From JAIVJM01 sp035761505 (GTDB taxonomy: Bacteria > Acidobacteriota > Blastocatellia > Pyrinomonadales > Pyrinomonadaceae), in the NCBI GenBank assembly GCA_035761505.1, contig DASTQX010000140.1, positions 1 to 21,822 of the forward strand: DNA of 21,822 nucleotides. Reading direction: 5' to 3'. The first letter of the stretch is position 1, and each line of letters opens with the position of its first letter. Shown here piece by piece: positions 9,453 through 16,953 of this stretch. A model generated the notes under the pieces. That model was not told where the DNA came from. It made no database searches and saw only the letters and a program-made list of their open reading frames with translations. The translations under genes and the position numbers were made by a program.

Positions 9453-9725
9453 AATCACGCGCGGGTCGGTGAACACCGCGCCGATGGCGTTGCCGATGCG
9501 AATCGCTCCGGCTGCCGCGCGCCCTCCGCTCCCCCGCCGCTCGTTAGAACGGGTTGCGGGTGAGGCGGCTCGCCCGGCGCGCGCAACCTGTGTTTCGCAT
9601 CCAGCACGACTTCCGTCGCGTTCGTTAAATCCTGAAGGTACATCTCCTCCATCTCGCGCGCGAAATGCTCGTCTTCGACCACACAGTCCAACTCGCAGTT
9701 GCCGAACCAGCTCGCGATGTTGAGG
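9453..9725 (-). pseudogene. Phospholipase D / cardiolipin-synthase-like C-terminal remnant, frameshifted
   Basis: LNIASWFGNCELDCVVEDEH, then FAREMEEMYLQDLTNATEVV, is the C-terminal part of a PLD-superfamily enzyme, after the second HKD motif. The similarity then moves to another frame, RAAAGAIRIGNAIGAVFTDP followed by RVI, which is the usual end of this family. The frame change falls at the GGGGG run near 9529-9540. Both HKD catalytic motifs are missing, so it is certainly non-functional as a phospholipid synthase. Assignment to the PLD family is good; the exact substrate cannot be told. Confidence 0.7.
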
Positions 9726-9747
9726 CGCGGGCGCTCCCGCCGACCCG

Positions 9748-9954
9748 GAGCGCCGTCAGCCCGTCGGCCAAAGCGGAGACGCCGTAGAGCAACACGAGCG
9801 TCAAGAGGGTCAGGCCCGGCAGGGCGAAGGCCGTGACGCCGAACAGCACGGCGAGAATGTCTCTGATGAGTAAGACCCATCACTTACCTGCGAAAGCGTC
9901 GGCAACGGGGAGAGCAGCCATGACTCTTGCTCCGTTCCGTCCTGCGCTGCTCAT
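9748..9954 (-). pseudogene. HdeD (DUF308) family membrane protein, N-terminal remnant with nonsense codon
   Basis: The ATG at 9954 has an excellent AAGGAG 7 nt upstream, 24 nt after the neighbouring phosphatase-fold gene. After 24 codons (MSSAGRNGARVMAALPVADA, then FAGK) a TGA at 9882-9880 interrupts the frame. Immediately after it, in the same frame, comes WVLLIRDILAVLFGVTAFAL followed by PGLTLLTLVLLYGVSALADG, a textbook start of the HdeD acid-resistance/stress membrane family, whose members usually have a Trp pair at that point. TGG to TGA is therefore the likely lesion. The match ends near 9748, where PLD-like sequence begins in another frame, and the rest of HdeD (six helices, ~190 residues) is missing. 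Confidence 0.75.
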
Positions 9955-9978
9955 GCCGTTTCTCCTTGAATGAAACGT

Positions 9979-11667
9979 TTAGGTTCCTCTGGCCGCCGTT
10001 CGCCTTCGCTTGCCTTTGACGGGTCGCGGCTCGCCGAGCGGCAGGTCGACCATGATGGGCGCGTGGTCGGAGATGCGATCCGTGAGGGCGTCGTTCAGAC
10101 TCTTGAGCGTGCGCCCGAAGTGCGGGGCGAAGCGGTGCGGCTGCTCCTCGTCGCCGGGGTCGGTGAGCGCGGGCGGGCGGACGAAAATCCAGTCGAGCTT
10201 GAACTTCCCGACGAAGGCGACGGTGCGCTCCACCTCGTAGGTCGTGATGAACCCTTTGTCGCCCCGCTGGTTCGAGTTCGCCAGCGTGTCGTTCTTGTCG
10301 CCGACCGAGCGCCCGCGCTCGCCCCGAAAATCGAAGGCATTTCTGTCCTCGAAGCGGAAGTCCTTCAGCTTGTCGAAGAATCCGGCCTCAGGGTTGGAGG
10401 CGACGAGCGGGATGCTGCGCACGGTCGGGTCGGCCTGCTTGCGGTAGGTGTTCAAGCCTCCGAGCAGGAGCGTCGGCAGCTTGATGCCGGTCAGGAGGCC
10501 GAGTCCCTTCTTGATCCAAAAACTACGGCTTCCGAGTCGCTTCTTCAACTCACGCCCGACGGAGGTCGGCGTCGAGTCCTGCGTCGAGGTGTTCATGTCT
10601 CCGGCCACCACGACGGGCGCGTTCACGCCTTTGAGCCGCGCGAGCAACTCTTCGAGTTGCTTGCGACGCCCTTCGGGCTTGGTCTTGGATTCGAGGTGCG
10701 TGGCGACGACGACCATCCGACCGCCGGGCAGGCGCGCGTCCGTGATCTCAGCCGTCAGCATCATGCGCCCCCCGCGCCGCACTTCCCGCCGCACCTTCTC
10801 CTGAAAGACCAACTCGCCCGCCTTGCGCTTGCCCGCTTCGAGCGGCCTGACGCTTTTCAGCTCGTCTTTGTACCAATCGTGCGGCTGGTGCTCGAACGGT
10901 TCGAGCCGGACGTTCTCTAAAGAGAAGCGGCTGAGGATAGCACTGCCGTGCAGCCCACGGTAGCGCGCTCTGTCAACTCTGATTTCGGCGGCGAGCCCGG
11001 CCCGGTCTTCCGGCGGCAGCTCTTCAAACTGTTCGCGGCCCAACGCAATCGGATCAACCTCCACGAACTCGACGCCGTAGGCGTAGTTCATCTGAAGCGC
11101 CGATGCTAAATCCTCGGCCACGTTGCGATAGCCCGTGCGCCTCATCCCGAAGTCCACTTCGTTGAGCACGACGATGTCGGCCTGCTTCAGAAGCTGAACC
11201 TGTTGCAGGATGAGGTTCCGCTTCTCGCCCCCGCGCGGGTAGAGGGTCGAGTCCATCAGTCTGGCGAAGCCCGCGGCGTCGGTGAAGGCGAGCCGGATGG
11301 CGTCGTACTCCAGCCCGCGCTCGATGTTCCACTGGACGACCCGAACCACACGGCCTAGTCTCGCCGTGTTCGGAAAGAGAGGCTTGACGCCGCGCTCGGA
11401 CGCGGCGTTACTGACGAACGGCGTCGTCAACAGACGATCCAGCTTGGTCTGCAAAGCGGCGGGCGGGGTTTCCTGTTCGTAAAGTTGGACGAGTTCGTCG
11501 TAGGTCAGCAACTCCGGCGCAAGATGCTGCGCGCGCACCCCTCCGGCATTTAACGAACACGCGAACGAAGCGAGCAGCAGGAGCATGAGCCGCAAGGCGC
11601 GGCATCTCCAAGCAGACCCCCAGCCTGCGGGCTTCCGTTGATTTAGCCGTTGTTCTGTCATGTGCAC
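9979..11667 (-). CDS. Secreted endonuclease/exonuclease/phosphatase-fold protein
   Basis: About 562 residues with a signal-like N-terminus (basic start, then LRLMLLLLASFACSLNAGG, cleavage probably near AQH at 45-48). The EEP (DNase I-like) fold is recognised by its catalytic motifs in order: QWNIERG with Asn114, VLNEVDFGMRRTGYRN with Glu170, GLHGSAILSRF, VVATHLES with His324, VAGDMNTS with Asp357 and Asn359, LDWIFVRPP with Asp492, and ISDHAPIMV with Asp534-His535. All expected metal and catalytic residues are present. The family includes nucleases, sphingomyelinases and phosphoesterases, and the substrate cannot be told. GTG 11667 has GGAGG 10 nt upstream; ATG 11661, two codons later, is an alternative. 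It leads the minus-strand run into the hdeD remnant. Confidence 0.85.
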   Translation of the reverse strand: MHMTEQRLNQRKPAGWGSAWRCRALRLMLLLLASFACSLNAGGVRAQHLAPELLTYDELVQLYEQETPPAALQTKLDRLLTTPFVSNAASERGVKPLFPNTARLGRVVRVVQWNIERGLEYDAIRLAFTDAAGFARLMDSTLYPRGGEKRNLILQQVQLLKQADIVVLNEVDFGMRRTGYRNVAEDLASALQMNYAYGVEFVEVDPIALGREQFEELPPEDRAGLAAEIRVDRARYRGLHGSAILSRFSLENVRLEPFEHQPHDWYKDELKSVRPLEAGKRKAGELVFQEKVRREVRRGGRMMLTAEITDARLPGGRMVVVATHLESKTKPEGRRKQLEELLARLKGVNAPVVVAGDMNTSTQDSTPTSVGRELKKRLGSRSFWIKKGLGLLTGIKLPTLLLGGLNTYRKQADPTVRSIPLVASNPEAGFFDKLKDFRFEDRNAFDFRGERGRSVGDKNDTLANSNQRGDKGFITTYEVERTVAFVGKFKLDWIFVRPPALTDPGDEEQPHRFAPHFGRTLKSLNDALTDRISDHAPIMVDLPLGEPRPVKGKRRRTAARGT

Positions 11668-11786
11668 TCGATTGTCGCCTCCGAGGTAGTGCGCCGGCTT
11701 GACGATTCGCCGGGCCTGTTGTTCTCCGGGTGCGGCAGACCAACTTTCCGGTCGGCCAAAGCACTCTCGATCCTTCTGGAAACGGA

Positions 11787-11858
11787 TTCGGTAAATTACC
11801 CGAACCCGCCACGGACAGTCTTTTCTCTTCTTGACTTTTATTTTCTAATCTTGACTTT
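11787..11858 (+). repeat. Left copy of AT-rich repeat flanking araC
   Basis: This 72-bp unit has three parts. A short hairpin (TTCGGT, AAATTA, CCCGAA at 11787-11804) is followed by CCCGCC, then by a 43-bp AT-rich core (11816-11858) that begins CAGTCTTTTCTCTTCTTGAC. The core is present without mismatch, in reverse complement, at 13170-13212. Within the core TCTTGACTTT occurs twice, 20 bp apart. Its composition differs sharply from the GC-rich surroundings. It lies between the divergent phosphatase-fold gene and araC. Confidence 0.9.
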
Positions 11859-11872
11859 AATTTGTGAAGACC

Positions 11873-11901
11873 TTGACTCGCCTGTCACTGGCCGGTAGAC
11901 T
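11873..11901 (+). promoter_or_regulatory. Sigma-70-like promoter upstream of araC
   Basis: TTGACT (11873-11878), a 17-bp spacer and TAGACT (11896-11901) give a standard sigma-70 arrangement reading toward araC, about 165 nt before its start. The -35 box is a third copy of the CTTGACT motif found twice in the adjacent repeat, at 20- and 22-bp spacings. This would be suited to autoregulation by an AraC-type protein, which commonly binds repeats about two helical turns apart. Confidence 0.45.
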
Positions 11902-12074
11902 CACCGCACCAAATTAACTGTTTACTGCGGAAACTTTAATCCTTCTACGTGGGCCTCGGTTCCCCGACCCTGTCGCTTGCGCTGTAGCCTTAACCTTTCT
12001 ACGGCAAACACCATCAACCATGCGGGCGGCAACCGTGTGCAGCCCGCGCCGCGGCCTTGAGCAAAGGGTGGTGT

Positions 12075-13052
12075 ATGAGCACGAAAGATGCTGACAGGAA
12101 GACCGTCTCGTCGGGCAGGGTCGGGGAATCCTCAGCCGAGGACGTAGATAGTCGGCACGCGGTCGCACCCCGTAGGATTTCGGTCTCCGGCAAGGACGGG
12201 ACGCCCTCGCCGTTGTTCCCGACAGTCGAGGCCGCGACGACCGAAGCAGAAGTAGTCTGGCCCGGCCTGCTCATCGAACATCATCACCTAAAGCCTTTAG
12301 AATTCCCCGAAAGCACAGCCGACAGTCACCTCGTCGCCATGCACTTCCGTCCGGCGAAAGTGGAATGGTCTCTCGGCAGCCACCCGCAGACCATTCGCAT
12401 GAGGCGCGGCAGCCTCGACATTGTTCCGCGCGGCACACTCCTTGGGGGTTCCAGTCAGGACGAGACGGAATTCCTGATGCTGGCGCTCGACCCGTGCGTC
12501 GTCGAACGCGTGGCGGGCGAAGCGGGGGAGGCAACTCGTGTCGTCGTGGGCCTACACCTCGGCATCCGCGACCCGCAGATCGAATACATCTGTCTGGCGC
12601 TCAAGGCGGAACTCGACGCGGGCTATCCCTCTGGCCGGTTGTACGGCGACGCGCTCGCCGCAGGGTTGGCGGCCCGCCTGCTCGGCAAGTATTCGGCGCA
12701 CGCTCCGGCCACCAAATACCACAACACCAATCTCCCCGCCTACAAGCTGCGGCGAGTGACCGAGTACATCAACGACAATCTGACTGAAAATTTAACGCTG
12801 GCCGAGCTGGCGACCGTCGCGGGGATGAACCCTCACTCCTTCTCCCGTGCCTTCAAACAGTCGACCGGCGTGCCGCCGCACAGGTACGTTAGCAACTGCC
12901 GGGTGGAGAGGGCTAAAGCGTTGCTGGCGGACGACGAATTGCCTCTCGTCGAGGTGGGTCTGAGCGTCGGCTTCCAGACTCAGAGCCACTTCACCACGCT
13001 CTTTCACCGGCTGACGGGCTTGACGCCGAAAGCCTTCCGCGACGGAATGTAG
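12075..13052 (+). CDS. AraC-family transcriptional regulator
   Basis: This 325-residue regulator has a poorly conserved N-terminal sensing domain (about 60-215, probably cupin-like, with LIEHHHLKPLEFPESTADSH near its start). It ends in a classic double helix-turn-helix AraC domain. The first HTH is LTLAELATVAGMNPHSFSRA, and the second is around LPLVEVGLSVGFQTQSHFTT, ending TGLTPKAFRDGM. The first ~45 residues are hydrophilic and low-conservation. ATG 12075 is chosen over TTG 12057; AAAGGG lies upstream. The gene is bracketed by the inverted repeats and precedes the dsbA-adh-catalase-BASS group, its most likely target. The effector is unknown. Confidence 0.9.
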   Translation: MSTKDADRKTVSSGRVGESSAEDVDSRHAVAPRRISVSGKDGTPSPLFPTVEAATTEAEVVWPGLLIEHHHLKPLEFPESTADSHLVAMHFRPAKVEWSLGSHPQTIRMRRGSLDIVPRGTLLGGSSQDETEFLMLALDPCVVERVAGEAGEATRVVVGLHLGIRDPQIEYICLALKAELDAGYPSGRLYGDALAAGLAARLLGKYSAHAPATKYHNTNLPAYKLRRVTEYINDNLTENLTLAELATVAGMNPHSFSRAFKQSTGVPPHRYVSNCRVERAKALLADDELPLVEVGLSVGFQTQSHFTTLFHRLTGLTPKAFRDGM

Positions 13053-13169
13053 TCGAAGCACGGCGCGTGCGTGCCGCAATCCCCCGCGCCCGATAGAACC
13101 CCTCCGACTCGCAGCCTTATCCAAACAGGAATCGTCCCCGTCCGGGTCGTCCGGGAGGCCCGCGCAAAA

Positions 13170-13240
13170 AAAGTCAAGATTAGAAAATAAAAGTCAAGAA
13201 GAGAAAAGACTGACCGGCGGGATTCAGCTAGTTTGCTGAA
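13170..13240 (-). repeat. Right copy of AT-rich repeat flanking araC, inverted
   Basis: This is the reverse complement of the repeat at 11787-11858. The 43-bp core (13170-13212) is identical, followed on the minus-strand reading by CCCGCC upstream and a 6-bp hairpin TTCAGC/GCTGAA (13223-13240). The hairpin differs from the left copy at both arms in a way that keeps pairing. The repeat lies between araC and the dsbA-like gene, about 195 nt before the latter. Confidence 0.9.
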
Positions 13241-13241
13241 A

Positions 13242-13300
13242 GACGGTCGGCGGAAGCATGCAACAACAGACGGAGGCGGCGATAAGCGCCGACCACCGTC
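13242..13300 (+). other. Imperfect hairpin upstream of the dsbA-like gene
   Basis: GACGGTCGGCG (13242-13252) pairs with CGCCGACCACCGTC (13287-13300) in an 11-bp stem with a 3-nt bulge and a 34-nt loop. It directly abuts the right repeat. Together with the rest of 13053-13433, this gap holds structure but no supported gene. It could be a leader structure for the downstream operon or part of the repeat element. Confidence 0.35.
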
Positions 13301-13433
13301 TCGCCCCACGCCGAGTAAAGACCGGGCTCTCCCCCGGCAGGCCGCAAGCCGCACGTCCCGCACAGGCGTTGGCTCTTGCCACGGCGTCAAAAGGTTTTGG
13401 TTGAAAGGCTGCCAGTACCGGGGAGAGCTAAAG

Positions 13434-14009
13434 ATGAACGAGGCGTTGAATAAGGGAAGCGACGGGTCACGTCTCGTTTTGCCGGTCGGCGCGCGCGACC
13501 ACGCGCAAGGCTCAGCGGCGGCGGGTGTGACGCTGCTGGAATACGGCGATTTCGAGTGCGAGCATTGCGCCGAAGCCTTCCCAGTGGTGAAGGAGGTCAA
13601 CCGTTGGCTGCGCGGCGCGTTGCGCTACGTGTTCCGCCACTTCCCGGTCGCTGAAAGACACCCGAACGCGCGGCGGGCGGCGGAGGCGGCGGAAGCCGCC
13701 GGGGCGCAGGGACGCTTCTGGGAGATGCATGACCTCTTATGCGAGCGCAGCCCCGCCCTCGGCGATGCTCACCTGAGCGGCTACGCGCGGGAGTTGGGCC
13801 TCGACCTGAAACGCTTCGAGCGCGAGCTATGCGAGCACGCGCACGCGGGGAAGGTGCAGGAGGATTTGAAGAGCGGCGTTCGGAGCGGGGTCAGCGGAAC
13901 CCCGACCTTCTTCATCAACGGCGTGCGCTATACAGGTGCCACCGACCTTGACGGCCTGCTCGCGGCGATTGAGGAGGCCGGTTACCGGGCGGTAAGCTGC
14001 GATGAATAG
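13434..14009 (+). CDS. DsbA-family thioredoxin-fold protein
   Basis: 191 residues. The active site is GDFECEHCAEAFPVV with Cys42-Glu-His-Cys45, and the cis-proline loop is SGVSGTPTFFINGVRY (Pro157). An alpha-helical insert, FWEMHDLLCERS to YARELGLDLKRFEREL, lies between them, as usual for the DsbA/Thioredoxin_4 group. There is no signal peptide, so a cytoplasmic oxidoreductase is expected rather than a periplasmic disulfide catalyst. Start: ATG 13434 with GGGGAGAG 6 nt upstream; the frame is open further upstream but without similarity. It lies 106 nt before the alcohol dehydrogenase and probably opens the redox operon. Its substrate is unknown. Confidence 0.88.
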   Translation: MNEALNKGSDGSRLVLPVGARDHAQGSAAAGVTLLEYGDFECEHCAEAFPVVKEVNRWLRGALRYVFRHFPVAERHPNARRAAEAAEAAGAQGRFWEMHDLLCERSPALGDAHLSGYARELGLDLKRFERELCEHAHAGKVQEDLKSGVRSGVSGTPTFFINGVRYTGATDLDGLLAAIEEAGYRAVSCDE

Positions 14010-14115
14010 CCGTCTATGACTAGCCGTCAAAGCGGCATCCATCGTCATACTTCACCGCCGTGATACCCACGACCGCAGGGCGCTGCCGTCTGCGCGACGT
14101 TGTAAGGAGGAAAAC

Positions 14116-15156
14116 ATGCAAGCAGTAAGATTCGTCGGCGTCGGCAAACACGCCGAGATCGCCGATGTCGCTAAACCGTCACCCGGCCCCGGACAGGTCT
14201 TGATAAAGATCGGCGGCGCGGGCGTGTGCCACTCCGACCTGCACGTGATGGAGGAGGACTTGGGCTTCGAGCCGCCGTTCACGCTCGGCCACGAGAACGC
14301 CGGGTGGGTGGCCGGGCTTGGTGAAGGCGTCACGGGTTTCAAGGAGGGCGACGCGGTGGCGGTTTACGGCCCGTGGGGCTGTGGCCGCTGCCACTCGTGC
14401 CAGCTCTCTGCGGAGAACTACTGCGAGAACTGGGCCGAGCTGGGCACCTTCGGCGGCGGGCTCGGCTCCGACGGCGGGATGGCCGAATACATGCTCGTCC
14501 CCTCGGCCCGGCTCCTCGTGCAGCTCGGCGACTTGAGCCCGGCCAAGGCCGCGCCTCTCAGCGACGCCGCGCTTACGCCGTATCACGCCATCAAGCGCGC
14601 CCTGCCGCAACTCAACGCCGATTCGACGGTCGTCGTGATGGGCGTCGGCGGACTGGGGCACATGGCGATTCAACTGCTGAGAGTGCTCGCCCCCGTGCGC
14701 ATCGTCGCCGCCGACGTGGACGAGAAGAAGCTGGAGCAGGCGAAGTCGCTCGGCGCGGATGACGTGGTCAACAACCGGAACGCCGATGAAGCCGCCGAGC
14801 GGATACGGAACATCACCGGCACGCGCGGCGCTGGTCTGGTGCTCGATTGTGTAGGCGTGCAACCGACCGTCGAATTAGGCGCGCGGCTGCTGGGGCGCAA
14901 CTGCGTTTGGACTATCGTCGGCCTCGGCGGCGGCCATCACGACTTTCACCACGGCAGCACGCCTTACGGCTGCACCGTGAGCATCCCGTACTGGGGCTCG
15001 CGCGTCGAGCTGATGGAGGTGATCGCAATGGCGCGCGACGGGCGCATCCACGCCGAGACGACCGAGTTCCCGTTGGAGCAGGCCGTCGAGGTCTATGACA
15101 AGCTCAAGGCCGGGCAAATCGTGGGTCGCGCCGTGCTGATACCGGGTGGCGCATAG
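14116..15156 (+). CDS. Zinc-dependent alcohol dehydrogenase, NAD-type
   Basis: This 346-residue medium-chain dehydrogenase has catalytic zinc ligands Cys38 (GVCHSDLHVM), His59-Glu60 (TLGHENAGWV) and probably Asp150 (PLSDAALTPYHA). Structural zinc cysteines are Cys89, 92, 95 and 103 in GCGRCHSCQLSAENYC. The Rossmann motif GVGGLGHMAIQ lies at 176-186, and an Asp at 200 (VAADVDEKK) favours NAD over NADP. The pattern around VYGPWGCGRCH and PYWGSRVELMEV resembles the ADH-A secondary-alcohol type. It would interconvert alcohols and aldehydes or ketones. A strong AAGGAGG precedes the ATG. The operon context with catalase suggests detoxification of reactive carbonyls, which is inference. Confidence 0.92.
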   Translation: MQAVRFVGVGKHAEIADVAKPSPGPGQVLIKIGGAGVCHSDLHVMEEDLGFEPPFTLGHENAGWVAGLGEGVTGFKEGDAVAVYGPWGCGRCHSCQLSAENYCENWAELGTFGGGLGSDGGMAEYMLVPSARLLVQLGDLSPAKAAPLSDAALTPYHAIKRALPQLNADSTVVVMGVGGLGHMAIQLLRVLAPVRIVAADVDEKKLEQAKSLGADDVVNNRNADEAAERIRNITGTRGAGLVLDCVGVQPTVELGARLLGRNCVWTIVGLGGGHHDFHHGSTPYGCTVSIPYWGSRVELMEVIAMARDGRIHAETTEFPLEQAVEVYDKLKAGQIVGRAVLIPGGA

Positions 15157-15199
15157 CCATTCTCGGTGACGGAAAATTCAACCTGAGGGGAGTGAGCAC

Positions 15200-16936
15200 A
15201 TGGCAGAAAATGACGACAGCAAACAGAGAGGCGAGCATGACCGCACGCTGACCACGCGGCAGGGACACCCGGTCGCCGACAACCAGTCGCAGCGCACGGT
15301 CGGGAGCCGTGGGCCGGCGACTCTGGAGAACTATCACTTCCTTGAGAAGATTTCTCACTTCGACCGCGAGCGCATCCCTGAGCGGGTCGTCCACGCGCGC
15401 GGCTTCGTCTGCTACGGCGAGTTCGAGGCCGACGGGATGGTCGGCGACGAGCCCGCGTCGAAGTACACGCGCGCGAAGATATTTTCGGAGAAAGGTAAGA
15501 AGACGCCGCTCGCCATCCGCTTCTCGACCGTCATCGGCGGGCGCGACTCCTCGGAGGTCGCCCGCGACCCGCGCGGCTTCGCCGTCAAGTTCTACACCGA
15601 GGACGGCAACTGGGATTTGGTCGGCAACAACCTCGCCATCTTCTTCATCCGTGACGCCGTCAAATTCCCCGACGTGATTCACGCGCTCAAGCCCGACCCC
15701 GTCACCTTCCGGCAGGAGCCGAACCGCATCTTCGACTTCATGAGCCAGACGCCCGAATCCATGCACATGCTGACGCACCTCTTCAGCCCGCGCGGCATCC
15801 CGGCCACCTACCGCCACATGGAGGGCTTCGGCGTCAACACCTACAAGATGGTCAACGCGGAGGGCGAAACCGTCCTCGTCAAGTACCACTTCCACCCGCG
15901 CTGCGGGCTGGCGAGCCTGACGGCTGCCGAGGCCGAGCGCGTGCAGGGCAAAGAACTCGGCTCGGCCTCGAAAGATTTATATGGAGCGATAGAGCGCGGC
16001 GAGTACCCGCAGTGGGACGTGTACGTCCAGATTATGTCGGACGACGAGCACCCGGAGTTGGATTGGGACCCGCTCGACGACACGAAGATTTGGCCGGAAG
16101 ATCAGTTCCCGCTCCGGCGCGTCGGCGTGATGACTTTGAACCGCAACGTCGAGGATCATCACAACGAGAACGAGCAGATCGCAATGGGGACGGGCGTGCT
16201 GGTCGACGGGCTCGACTTCTCCGACGACAAGATGCTGGTGGGCCGCACCTTCTCCTACTCCGACACGCAGCGTTACCGCGTCGGCCCCAACTACCTCCAA
16301 CTCCCGGTCAACCAGCCGAAGGGCGTCGAGGGCCGCGTCCACACCAACCAGCGCGGCGGGCAGATGGCCTACGGCGTAGACCTCGCGCCGGGGCAGAACC
16401 CGCACGTCAACTTCGAGCCGTCCATCCACAACGGCCTCAACGAAGCGGAGCGCAAGCCGAACAACCCGCCGGAGGTTCGCGGCCAACTGACGCAGAGCGT
16501 CATCGAGCGGCGCAACGACTACGTGCAGGCCCGCGCGCGCTACTGCACGATGATGCAGTGGGAGCGCGACGACCTCGTGCTCAACATGGGCACGCTGCTC
16601 GCGCAGTGCGAGCGCGACGTACAGGAGCGGATGCTGTGGCACTTCTTCCTCGTCCACGACGAGTACGGCGCGCGAGTGGGCCAACACCTCGGCCTGACGG
16701 CTGCCGACGTGAAGCGCCTCACGCCGCTACCCAGACAGGTGTTGACCGGAGAGGATGAAGCGCGCCTGCAAAAGCTCGGCGACAACGGCGACGTGATTGA
16801 CCCGAACGTCTGGGGCCGGCACACCAGTTCCGTCAGGAACTATCAGGCCAGAGCCGAGGAGGTGCTCGGCGGCACGCTCGCCGTCCCTGCGTCGGGTGAA
16901 GAGGCCGGGAGCCGAGCGGCGGGCGGCGACAATTGA
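15200..16936 (+). CDS. Heme catalase
   Basis: This 578-residue monofunctional catalase (2 H2O2 to 2 H2O + O2) has the distal catalytic His65 in ERVVHARGFVCYGEFE and the catalytic Asn143 in GNWDLVGNNLAIFFIRD. The proximal heme-ligand Tyr353 lies in GRTFSYSDTQRYRVGPNYL, with Arg349 four residues before it. The C-terminal helical catalase-related domain spans about 440-530, and a low-complexity tail follows. The loop after the catalytic His is five residues longer than in the mammalian enzyme. No signal peptide is present, so it is cytoplasmic. GGGGAG upstream fixes the ATG. The gene is 43 nt after the dehydrogenase and 17 nt before the BASS transporter, consistent with one transcript. Residue set and length are complete, so it should be active. 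Confidence 0.96.
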   Translation: MAENDDSKQRGEHDRTLTTRQGHPVADNQSQRTVGSRGPATLENYHFLEKISHFDRERIPERVVHARGFVCYGEFEADGMVGDEPASKYTRAKIFSEKGKKTPLAIRFSTVIGGRDSSEVARDPRGFAVKFYTEDGNWDLVGNNLAIFFIRDAVKFPDVIHALKPDPVTFRQEPNRIFDFMSQTPESMHMLTHLFSPRGIPATYRHMEGFGVNTYKMVNAEGETVLVKYHFHPRCGLASLTAAEAERVQGKELGSASKDLYGAIERGEYPQWDVYVQIMSDDEHPELDWDPLDDTKIWPEDQFPLRRVGVMTLNRNVEDHHNENEQIAMGTGVLVDGLDFSDDKMLVGRTFSYSDTQRYRVGPNYLQLPVNQPKGVEGRVHTNQRGGQMAYGVDLAPGQNPHVNFEPSIHNGLNEAERKPNNPPEVRGQLTQSVIERRNDYVQARARYCTMMQWERDDLVLNMGTLLAQCERDVQERMLWHFFLVHDEYGARVGQHLGLTAADVKRLTPLPRQVLTGEDEARLQKLGDNGDVIDPNVWGRHTSSVRNYQARAEEVLGGTLAVPASGEEAGSRAAGGDN

Positions 16937-16953
16937 CGGCAAGGAGAACGTAA

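Noticed and set aside
11816..11880. CRISPR-like array from the repeated CTTGACT boxes
   Set aside because: Only three short boxes with 13-15 bp between them, no true spacers and no cas genes.
11787..13240. Classic insertion sequence
   Set aside because: No transposase between the repeats and no convincing target-site duplication at the outer ends; only araC is enclosed.
16012..16758. 248-codon plus frame inside the catalase gene
   Set aside because: Out-of-frame shadow of a catalase with all catalytic residues.
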